Shown in pieces: positions 7,127 to 14,125 of a stretch of 64,000 nucleotides of DNA (position 1 is its first letter; every line of letters begins with the position of its first letter). A model generated the notes under the pieces. That model saw only the letters and a program-made list of their open reading frames with translations. It was not told the DNA's origin and did no database searches. This DNA is from Aquamicrobium zhengzhouense. GTDB taxonomy: Bacteria > Pseudomonadota > Alphaproteobacteria > Rhizobiales > Rhizobiaceae. Location of the stretch: positions 124,001 to 188,000 of the forward strand of contig NZ_JADGMQ010000003.1 in NCBI RefSeq assembly GCF_016124105.1. Direction: 5' to 3'. The position numbers and the translations under genes were made by a program.

Positions 7127-9334
7127 ATGACAGTCCTCAACATCAACGGTCGGCGCGTCCGCGTCGATGACAGCTTCCGCTCGCTTTCGCCGGAAGATCA
7201 GCAAGCAACGGTGGAGGAAATTGCGCGCGAGATGGGCGCGGCCTTTAGCGGCACCGACGATGATCCTATCCTCGACAGCCTGCGAAACGCGCCAATCGGT
7301 GAGGATGATCCTTGGGCCAACCTCATGCAGACGGTTGGTCAGAAGGTCGATCCTGCTACCAATCAGCCGCACGGCGTGCCGGAATACTCGCCTCCCGGTG
7401 TTGAGGGCTATGACCCCAAGACTGGCGAGGTGGCTCAGCTCGAAAGCGGTTGGAATGAACGCGCGGGAGCATTCGCCACGGGCGCGGCCGATCTGCCTGT
7501 TATCGGTCCTGCTCTCAAATCAGCTTCTGCTGGAATCGCTGCAGGACTGACCGCGCCATTCGCGGACGACAGCTTTTCAGAGCGCTACGGCAAGATGCGT
7601 GAGCGCCAAGAAGAGGTCATGGAAGAACACCCCGGGTATGCGCTCGCGGGCAATGTCGCAGGCACCATCTTAACTTTGCGCGGCATCCCACAGAGCCGCG
7701 TTGGTTCGCAAGCGTTCGGCCTGACCGGCAGTGTACCGCAGCGCATGTTTGCAAGCGGCTTGACGAATGCCACTATCGCTGGCGCGGATACTGCAGTGCG
7801 TGGCGGCGATATCGGTGATGTTGGCAATAGCGCATTGGTTGGGGGCGGCATTGGGGCAGCGGTCCCCGGTGTGGGCCACGTTGGCAGCGCTCTTTGGCGA
7901 GCCGCTGGCGATAAAGCAGCTCCTATCATCAACGCCGTACGAGACCCCGCCCGGGAAGCGTCACGGCGCGTAGGGACGGCTGTCGAGCGCGATATTACCG
8001 CGAGCCCGACCTCGGTATTGACCGGAGCCGATGAGGCAATTGCCAGGCAGAACAACATTCCGCTCCTGAATGTGGACCGTGGTGGGGAGACAACCCGCGC
8101 CGTTGCTCGTTCCGTTGCCAATCAATCGCCGGAAGCACGCGGCGCTATCGAGAATGTCGCAAGCGATCGCTTTGCAGGGCAGGGGGCTCGTGCAGTCGAG
8201 TTCGTTAAACGCATCTCTGGCGGCAACGCTGATGACCTACAGTTTCAGCAGCTGATTCGCGACACGGCCCGCGCCGTCAATCGTCCAGCGTATAACAAGG
8301 CGTTCTCAACACCCGCCGCACAGAACATGTGGCACGAGGGGTTTGAGCAGCTGATGCAGGCTCCGGCAATGCAGTCGGCAGCACGTCAGGCCACAACACG
8401 CGGAGCGAACCGCGCTGCCACAGAAGGCTTTACGCCTGTCCGCAATCCGTTCGCCTTCGATGAGGCCACGGGTCGAGTGATGCTTCGCCAGAACTCGGAC
8501 GGAACAAGCGCGCGTCCTAATCTGCAATTCTGGGATCAGGCGAAGCGCAACCTCGACAGCATGATCGGCAAGGCGCAGCGGTCAGGCGACAATACTTACG
8601 CGTCAGACCTGATGTCCCTCAAGTCGCAACTGGTCTCGCTTCTTGATGATGCAGTCCCGGCATATCGTTCCGCACGACAAGGAGCAGCCTCTTTCTTTGA
8701 TGCAGAAGACGCCCTCGAAGCGGGACGAAAGTTCGCCAACTCTCCGCGCTCGATCCCGGAGGCGCGGGCTGCATTCTCGAAGTTCAACAAGACCGAACGG
8801 GCAGGCTTCCAAGCAGGATACGCTTCCGAGCTAATCGATCGCATCAAGACAGTTGGCGACCGCAGCAACGTCATTAACTCGGTCTTTAAGAACCAAGCTT
8901 CGCGAGAATCAATCGAGATGGTCTTTGGCCCTCAGAAGGCGAAGGAGCTCGAGGCGTACATTCGGGTGGAAGACATTGCTGACCGTCTCCGGGGGGCAAT
9001 GGGGAATTCCACTACGGCACGACAGCTTGTCGAGCTCGGACTCGGCGCAATGGGCGGCGGCTATATGACCGGCGATCTTTCCGGCGCCGCCATGGGCGCG
9101 CTCGCCGTTAAGGGCGGTCGCGCCGCACTCACTAAAGCCGATAATCAGGTTATGAAGCGCATGGCGGACCTCCTGACCAAGGATGATCCAAACGCGCTCA
9201 AGCATGCGGTATTGGTAGCACGTCAAAACCCGAAATACATGCAGGCTCTTGAAGTAATCGGGGATGCGCTCGCTATTCCCGTCCGAGCTGGCGGCATGGT
9301 TGGCAGCCGCCAAGATGATCTTGGCGGGACCTAG
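7127..9334 (+). CDS. Large phage ejection/internal virion-type protein
   Basis: A 735-residue protein. The N-terminus (MTVLNINGRRVRVDDSFRSL, then SPEDQQATVEEIAREM) is a short domain seen at the start of large phage internal proteins. A Gly/Ala-rich, partly hydrophobic stretch (about residues 125-270) is followed by a long helical region rich in Ala, Arg and Gln. Near the C-terminus GLGAMGGGYMTGDLSGAAMGALAV could span a membrane. No lytic domain is seen. Place and size fit an injected protein like P22 gp16 or T7 gp16 without the transglycosylase, but this is inference. Its last 4 bases overlap a convergent gene. Confidence 0.6.
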   Translation: MTVLNINGRRVRVDDSFRSLSPEDQQATVEEIAREMGAAFSGTDDDPILDSLRNAPIGEDDPWANLMQTVGQKVDPATNQPHGVPEYSPPGVEGYDPKTGEVAQLESGWNERAGAFATGAADLPVIGPALKSASAGIAAGLTAPFADDSFSERYGKMRERQEEVMEEHPGYALAGNVAGTILTLRGIPQSRVGSQAFGLTGSVPQRMFASGLTNATIAGADTAVRGGDIGDVGNSALVGGGIGAAVPGVGHVGSALWRAAGDKAAPIINAVRDPAREASRRVGTAVERDITASPTSVLTGADEAIARQNNIPLLNVDRGGETTRAVARSVANQSPEARGAIENVASDRFAGQGARAVEFVKRISGGNADDLQFQQLIRDTARAVNRPAYNKAFSTPAAQNMWHEGFEQLMQAPAMQSAARQATTRGANRAATEGFTPVRNPFAFDEATGRVMLRQNSDGTSARPNLQFWDQAKRNLDSMIGKAQRSGDNTYASDLMSLKSQLVSLLDDAVPAYRSARQGAASFFDAEDALEAGRKFANSPRSIPEARAAFSKFNKTERAGFQAGYASELIDRIKTVGDRSNVINSVFKNQASRESIEMVFGPQKAKELEAYIRVEDIADRLRGAMGNSTTARQLVELGLGAMGGGYMTGDLSGAAMGALAVKGGRAALTKADNQVMKRMADLLTKDDPNALKHAVLVARQNPKYMQALEVIGDALAIPVRAGGMVGSRQDDLGGT

Positions 9335-9612
9335 CGTTCTTTCTTCCCGAAGAGACATCCCCAGGCTTTCAAGATCAAGTCCGACAGGAGAATCAAAGCG
9401 ATCCCGCCGACGATTCCGAACGCGGTTGCAGATATCCCCTCGGTGAGGGACAGCTCACCGTAAGATCCCCGGGTCACTGCAATCGCAATAGCAACGCCGG
9501 TCGCAGCGATCAGGCCGGATACAAATTTGCCGCTGCGGCTTGGTTTCGCGTCCCCGTCTTGGTCATGCGGGTTGGGCTCGATGGTGGGCGGTTCGTGCTC
9601 CCGGCTGCTCAA
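9331..9612 (-). CDS. Two-TM membrane protein, phage cargo
   Basis: A 93-residue protein with a Pro/Asp-rich cytoplasmic N-terminus and two hydrophobic segments (about 30-46, FVSGLIAATGVAIAIAV, and 62-85, TAFGIVGGIALILLSDLIL). The tail is basic (LFGKKER). It is the last of three leftward genes set between two rightward late genes, and its stop overlaps the preceding late gene's end tail to tail. It overlaps the neighbouring secreted-protein gene by 4 bases, so they are probably one operon. Its function is unknown; superinfection exclusion or a holin-like role is possible but unsupported. Confidence 0.6.
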   Translation of the reverse strand: MSSREHEPPTIEPNPHDQDGDAKPSRSGKFVSGLIAATGVAIAIAVTRGSYGELSLTEGISATAFGIVGGIALILLSDLILKAWGCLFGKKER

Positions 9613-9953
9613 TTGCAGAACCCGTTAATGCACGTGTGGCTGAACGAGCGGCCTCGGGAGTCAGTGCCTTGGTAAAGCTGAGTGTTTCCCATGTTGTACT
9701 GGTTCATGTTCCAAGACTGACCGTTAGTCTGCCCTTGGTGCATGGTCGTGTTGCCAAAGGTCGTTGAATTCTGCGACCAATTGGAGCCGGTTCGGGAATT
9801 GTGGCCTTGGACCATGGTGTTGTTGCCGAAACGATTGACCGTATAGCTATTCCCGCTTGTGTCGGTGCAATTTTGGAAAGAACTCGTGCCAACGCACATA
9901 GCGCTGGCGGCTGTTGAAAAGAGCGTCGCGGCGATAAGAACAGCAATGCGCAT
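9609..9953 (-). CDS. Secreted repeat protein, phage cargo
   Basis: A 114-residue protein using the ATG at 9953, which has GGAGA seven bases upstream; an ATG at 9968 is possible but lacks a good site. A classic signal peptide (MRIAVLIAATLFSTAASA) precedes a mature part rich in Asn, Gln, Ser and Gly. The mature part has repeated GN(T/N)(T/Q)(M/L)xQG units and four Cys, suggesting a small beta-rich, disulfide-bonded exported protein. It is the middle gene of the leftward three-gene cassette. No known function is recognised. Confidence 0.65.
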   Translation of the reverse strand: MRIAVLIAATLFSTAASAMCVGTSSFQNCTDTSGNSYTVNRFGNNTMVQGHNSRTGSNWSQNSTTFGNTTMHQGQTNGQSWNMNQYNMGNTQLYQGTDSRGRSFSHTCINGFCN

Positions 9954-9979
9954 GAGCGGTTTCTCCATCTCGGGTTGGA

Positions 9980-10201
9980 TTACTTGACCCCGCAGCCGTT
10001 ATCGTCACACCGGGATGTATAAATGCCGCTCATGTCGGGCGACTGATACGTGCAAGAAATCAAGTACCCGTCTTTCTTGACGAAATCAATCAAGCGCCAG
10101 CCGTTGCGGTCTCTTTCTTCGCAGAGGACGAAGTAGTGCTTGGGCTTACTGTCGAAGCAGCCACCAAGCGCGAGCAACATCGCTACCCCAACCCACTTCA
10201 T
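9980..10201 (-). CDS. Small lipoprotein, phage cargo
   Basis: A 73-residue protein with a lipoprotein signal (MKWVGVAMLLALGGC; lipobox LGGC with Cys15) and a strong GGGAGGGG ribosome site. The mature domain has four further Cys (VLCEERDRNGWRL, LISCTY, SRCDDNGCGVK), so it is probably disulfide-bonded in the periplasm. It is the first gene of the leftward cassette with the secreted repeat protein and the two-TM protein. An envelope-modifying lysogenic-conversion role is plausible but unproven. Confidence 0.65.
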   Translation of the reverse strand: MKWVGVAMLLALGGCFDSKPKHYFVLCEERDRNGWRLIDFVKKDGYLISCTYQSPDMSGIYTSRCDDNGCGVK

Positions 10202-10328
10202 CCACCCCTCCCAAGCAAAGGCTTACTCTGCCACCTAGGGATACGGCGGGCAATGGGCACTGAGAGCTACGCTTAGGACCTTCGCGTCGAAGCACTAGGC
10301 CTCGTCACACCACAAATTCAAATTCCGC

Positions 10329-10358
10329 AAGCCGCTCCATCTCAGGGCGGCTTTTTCT
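10329..10358 (+). terminator. Terminator-like hairpin just before the virion hydrolase gene
   Basis: A 7-bp stem (AAGCCGC / GCGGCTT, extendable by two pairs) with an 11-base loop runs straight into TTTTCTTT. The ribosome site GAGGA follows at once and the ATG is at 10371. It would stop rightward read-through across the leftward cassette unless antitermination operates. Confidence 0.6.
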
Positions 10359-10370
10359 TTGAGGATCACC

Positions 10371-12488
10371 ATGAGCGCAGCAGTTCGCGATGCGATTGTT
10401 TCTTACCTGGCAGATCGCGGTGCCCCGCTGCACGTGGCTGCGGCGATTGCCGGAAACTTCTCGGTCGAGACTGGCGGGTTCTCGCCCAAGGTCCTTTCTG
10501 GTGAGAAAAGGGGCGACAACGGCAAGGCTGCTTTTCTCGGTCAGTGGCGCGATGGGCGGCTTGAAAACCTGAACCGCTTTGCAGCGTCTCGCGGTGAAAA
10601 GGTGCCGAGCATCCCGACGCAACTTGATTTCATGGCGCTGGAGCTAACGCCTGGCTCCCGGTACGCCGACCCCATCGCGTCCCGTAAGCGTGACGATATC
10701 TTCTCAGCGCCGACAATCGAGCAGGCTACCGAGGCATTCGCGAGGCATTATGAGCGCGCGGGGACGCCTCACATGGACCGCCGCCAAGAGGCTGCTCAAG
10801 CCGCATATCAGGGCTTTTTCGAGAGCCGTACGGTAAATGCACCAACACCAGTAGCACGTGCCGATGCGATGCGGGATGCTGTAGTGGCTGCTGCTCAACC
10901 CGCACCATTGGCAGAGCCGCGCGAAGGCTATGTTAGCCCGCTTGGCCCACTAGGCGACCGAGTTGTCAGCAATTTCGGCCCTCGCAACGCGCCGCAAACC
11001 CCACAAGGGCGCGGCTCATCCAATCACCGTGGTATTGATCTGACGGCTGGCCATGGTCGCGGTCAGGTCGGATATCCGGCTCAAGCTGTTGCCGCTGGCG
11101 TCATCACCCATGCGGGCCCACGCGGCGGTTATGGTAACATGGTCTCGGTCCGGCACGATGACGGGACTGTCTCACGCTATGCGCACCTGCAGGACGTGAA
11201 CCCGAATATCGCTGTCGGTACTCGGATCGGGCAGGGGTCTCCAATTGGCACAGTGGGTTCGACCGGCAAGAGCCAAGCTCCCCACCTCCATTTTGAAATG
11301 ATGGACGCGCAGGGCCGGCACATCAACCCATCGAACGTCATCGACTTTGCGCAGAACCGTTCGGTGCCGACGCCAAGCCCTCGAACAAGCAACGTGCCCA
11401 CCATTGCCCATTCCGGCGCACCGGCACGCGCTGCACAGGAACAGTCCATGGCCGCACTCAACCGGTCACAGGAGACGCCGCTGATCAGCATGGCCGCTGC
11501 ACCGGTGCAATCGGCAATGATCCCGTCGCTGGACCTTTCCTCAGCCCCGCGTATCGACGTCGCTCAGCCAGCCGTACAGGCCAATGCTTACGCTCCGGCA
11601 TTCAACGCACCATCCGCAGCCCCTCAGACGGCGCGTGAGGCGTTCAACATCGATGACCGGATCAACCAGGCGCACTCAGTCTCAGTGCCCCAGCTAGCCG
11701 GCGTAGCAGATGCGCGCGTGGCGCAGGCTCATTCCGTCCCGAGCGTCGCTCCTCAGATAGCAGACAACCGGGTAGCGCAGGCCCATGCGGTTGGCGCACC
11801 TTCGGCACGTTCGGCTCAGGATGCGTCAATGGCCGCGCTTGCAGCGTATCAAGCAGAGCGCGCACCGGCTCAGGCATTTGCGGCAGCGGCTCAGACGCCG
11901 ATCGCTCAAGCGGCTCCCGTTCATGCCGCATCGGTCCCGGCCTACGCCTCCACTCCGGCCCTTGGCCCTACACCCACTGCGCGGCCTGATAACCTCGCAA
12001 CGCAGATCGTCGCCAATGCGGTGCAGCCTTCGGCTCCGGTTCAATCGCCATCGGTTCACAACTACGCGCCAATGCCCGATCACATTTCCTCGGCTCCGCG
12101 AACGGGCGGGATCTTCGGGGATGGCGGCATCTTCTCCCCGGCGAACGTCCAAAACACAGCGGTTGGAGGCCTTGGTGGCTTTGCCGGCGGCGCGCTTGGT
12201 GGCGCACTGCTTGGCCCGGTTGGCGCACTAGTCGGGTCAGCGGTGGGTCGGCACATGGCAGTCGATAAGTTCGGTGCTCGTGCGCCTGATCCTATCGCGC
12301 CTCTCGGCATTGCGGAGTTCAACCGCCTGATGGCTCAGAACTACACGCCGGGCCTGGCTTTCCCCGACGCACCAAACTTCGATACGATCTACCACTATTC
12401 CGGCGATGGCCCCAGCTATTCAGACATGGCGGCTATCTCACCGGGCGCGGCTGACGCGATCTCAGAAGGCCGAGGTGGCCTCTACTAA
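10371..12488 (+). CDS. Virion protein with lysozyme-like and M23 peptidase domains
   Basis: A 705-residue protein; the ATG at 10371 follows GAGGA. Residues about 1-150 match the phage tail lysozyme family (Phage_lysozyme2), with GNFSVETGGFSP placing a likely catalytic Glu at 33. Residues about 190-326 are an M23/LytM endopeptidase: HRGID gives His219 and Asp223, and HLH gives His305 and His307, the zinc-site pattern. A long Ala/Pro/Gln-rich linker with repeated RVAQAHxV units follows. A Gly/Ala hydrophobic segment (AVGGLGGFAGGALGGALLG) lies near the C-terminus. It probably cuts glycan and peptide bonds during DNA entry. Confidence 0.8.
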   Translation: MSAAVRDAIVSYLADRGAPLHVAAAIAGNFSVETGGFSPKVLSGEKRGDNGKAAFLGQWRDGRLENLNRFAASRGEKVPSIPTQLDFMALELTPGSRYADPIASRKRDDIFSAPTIEQATEAFARHYERAGTPHMDRRQEAAQAAYQGFFESRTVNAPTPVARADAMRDAVVAAAQPAPLAEPREGYVSPLGPLGDRVVSNFGPRNAPQTPQGRGSSNHRGIDLTAGHGRGQVGYPAQAVAAGVITHAGPRGGYGNMVSVRHDDGTVSRYAHLQDVNPNIAVGTRIGQGSPIGTVGSTGKSQAPHLHFEMMDAQGRHINPSNVIDFAQNRSVPTPSPRTSNVPTIAHSGAPARAAQEQSMAALNRSQETPLISMAAAPVQSAMIPSLDLSSAPRIDVAQPAVQANAYAPAFNAPSAAPQTAREAFNIDDRINQAHSVSVPQLAGVADARVAQAHSVPSVAPQIADNRVAQAHAVGAPSARSAQDASMAALAAYQAERAPAQAFAAAAQTPIAQAAPVHAASVPAYASTPALGPTPTARPDNLATQIVANAVQPSAPVQSPSVHNYAPMPDHISSAPRTGGIFGDGGIFSPANVQNTAVGGLGGFAGGALGGALLGPVGALVGSAVGRHMAVDKFGARAPDPIAPLGIAEFNRLMAQNYTPGLAFPDAPNFDTIYHYSGDGPSYSDMAAISPGAADAISEGRGGLY

Positions 12489-12543
12489 CTACCCCTCTCA
12501 TCTCATCAACCTGCACCGACCGGCAACGGCGGAAGGAGAAGAC

Positions 12544-13353
12544 ATGGACCGCAACTTTCAGCGGGCGCTTCCGCTCGTCCTCAAACACGAAGGTGGCTTC
12601 GTGAACCATCCGGCAGATCCGGGTGGCGCAACGAACAAGGGCGTGACGCTGGCGTCGTTTCGCGCCTATGTGAAGCCGAACGGAACGGTTGAGGATCTCA
12701 AGGCCATCACCGATGCGCAGGTCGCGACCGTCTATTACCGGCACTATTGGTCGGCGGTGAATGCACAGGCTCTGCCTTCTGGGATCGACTACGCGGTCTT
12801 TGACTTTGCGGTGAACAGTGGACCGGCTCGCGCGGCCAAGTATCTGCAGGCGGTTCTCGGTGTGGCGCAGGACGGTCGGGTTGGGCCTCAAACAATTGCC
12901 GCGGCCGAGAAGGCGAATGCGCGCGATGTGATCGATGCGCTTTGTGACGACCGGCTCGCCTTCCTCAAGCGCATCAAGAACAAGGGCAAGCTGATGTGGG
13001 AGACCTTCGGCAAGGGCTGGTCGCGCCGGGTTGAGGATGTGCGCAAGACCGCCCAGCTGATGGTGGGCCATCCAGCCGATGTCAAAGAGGTGGTGCGAGA
13101 AGTTTCGGTTCCGGTCGATAAGCCCACGGTCCCGGTGTCGGTTGAGAACGAGGTCAAGCAGAAGACCGGGCTGTGGTCCTGGATCACTGGTCTCTTCTCG
13201 TCCGGTGCTCTCGGCCTTGGCTGGCTGGCTGGCATGGATTGGCAAGCGATTGTCGCGATCGGTGGCGTGGTCCTCGTCTTCCTTGTCGTCATCTTCCTGA
13301 TGCGCCGGCAGATCATCGCCGGGGTTAAGGAGATCCGCGAGGGGCTGGCGTGA
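12544..13353 (+). CDS. GH108 endolysin with C-terminal membrane segment
   Basis: A 269-residue protein; the ATG at 12544 has GGAAGGAG upstream. Residues 1-90 form a glycoside hydrolase 108 domain with the typical KHEGGFVNHPADPGG motif and catalytic Glu16. Residues about 95-175 match the partner peptidoglycan-binding domain (PG_binding_3; QDGRVGPQT). A Val/Pro linker leads to two hydrophobic stretches (about 205-225 and 232-252; AIVAIGGVVLVFLVVIFLM) and a basic tail. The lysozyme is thus fused to a membrane anchor. It opens the lysis cassette and overlaps the i-spanin start (TGATG). Confidence 0.85.
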   Translation: MDRNFQRALPLVLKHEGGFVNHPADPGGATNKGVTLASFRAYVKPNGTVEDLKAITDAQVATVYYRHYWSAVNAQALPSGIDYAVFDFAVNSGPARAAKYLQAVLGVAQDGRVGPQTIAAAEKANARDVIDALCDDRLAFLKRIKNKGKLMWETFGKGWSRRVEDVRKTAQLMVGHPADVKEVVREVSVPVDKPTVPVSVENEVKQKTGLWSWITGLFSSGALGLGWLAGMDWQAIVAIGGVVLVFLVVIFLMRRQIIAGVKEIREGLA

Positions 13354-13607
13354 TGCTGACCCTTCTGTTTTCCCGCACCGGGGTAATGGTGGCGGGTATT
13401 GTCATAGCGACGCTGATTGCCGTCTGGGCAGTCACTGCAGCCTATCAGGCAGGCCGCAATGCCGAGCGAACTGCGGCTCTCACTACCTCCGTCGAGATCC
13501 TGCGCGAAAGGAGCGCCATCGATGACCAAACACGCAGCATGGACAGCGGTAGCCTTTGCCGGGCTCTTGGTGGCGTCTGGGTGTCAGACGAGCGTACCTG
13601 CCAGTGA
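13353..13607 (+). CDS. i-spanin (Rz-like inner-membrane lysis protein)
   Basis: An 84-residue protein whose ATG overlaps the endolysin stop. One N-terminal transmembrane helix (TGVMVAGIVIATLIAVWAVTA) is followed by a charged helical periplasmic part, ending in two Cys (SLCRALGGVWVSDERTCQ). Position after an endolysin and overlap with a lipoprotein in another frame are typical of Rz-type spanins, which join inner and outer membrane for the last lysis step. It is called from architecture; the sequence family is weakly conserved. Confidence 0.75.
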   Translation: MLTLLFSRTGVMVAGIVIATLIAVWAVTAAYQAGRNAERTAALTTSVEILRERSAIDDQTRSMDSGSLCRALGGVWVSDERTCQ

Positions 13608-13734
13608 GTGCGATGGCTGGCGCAAGCTGAGCCCGTCTTCCGAGACGCGCGCGTTCATCATTGAGCATGACCGGCCCTTCGCGGAAGAGGTCGCGTCTCA
13701 CAACGGGTTCGGTACACAGCGCGGCTGCTGGTAG
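13522..13734 (+). CDS. o-spanin (Rz1-like outer-membrane lipoprotein)
   Basis: A 70-residue lipoprotein whose ATG at 13522 (AAGGAG upstream) lies inside the i-spanin gene in another frame; the two share 86 bases. The signal peptide ends in a lipobox (LLVASGC, Cys20). The mature part CDGWRKLSPS...TR.FI..HDRPFAEEVASHNGFG..RGCW is a pattern common in rhizobial prophage lysis cassettes. It would bind the i-spanin across the periplasm. Confidence 0.75.
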   Translation: MTKHAAWTAVAFAGLLVASGCQTSVPASECDGWRKLSPSSETRAFIIEHDRPFAEEVASHNGFGTQRGCW

Positions 13735-13776
13735 CGAACTGAAACCATCCACGGGCGTTCACGAAGGGGCTGATAC

Positions 13777-14088
13777 GTGACGGATAAGGCAAACGAGATG
13801 GACGGTGACCTGCGTGCTCGGGTCGTGACGTTGGAACACGCGTCAGCGGCAAAAGAACAACGGCTATCTGCCCTAGAGGCGTGGCAGCGTCAGCGGGACA
13901 TCGATTCTGCCAGGCATGACGAGAAATGGAATGCCATGGAGGCTCGGATCGATGCGCGCTTCTCCGGCCTCGAAAGCTCGGTAGGCGAGATCAAAAACGC
14001 ACTGTCCCGGATCAACTGGGCGATCATCCTTGGCATTATAGCGGGGATCGTCGGGTTCATGATCAAGGGTGGGTTTGCTGCGCCGTGA
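13777..14088 (+). CDS. XhlA-like coiled-coil/TM lysis accessory protein
   Basis: A 103-residue protein. The chosen start is GTG with AAGGGG upstream; an ATG seven codons in is possible. Residues about 10-75 are a charged coiled coil. They are followed by one C-terminal transmembrane helix (WAIILGIIAGIVGFMIKGG). This resembles XhlA/holin-accessory proteins of phage lysis cassettes, and it is the last rightward gene of the cassette. A degraded second copy of its 3' end lies near 16,740-16,830. Confidence 0.65.
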   Translation: MTDKANEMDGDLRARVVTLEHASAAKEQRLSALEAWQRQRDIDSARHDEKWNAMEARIDARFSGLESSVGEIKNALSRINWAIILGIIAGIVGFMIKGGFAAP

Positions 14089-14125
14089 GGCAAAAAGAAA
14101 CCCCGCCGGAGCGGCCGATAAAGAA

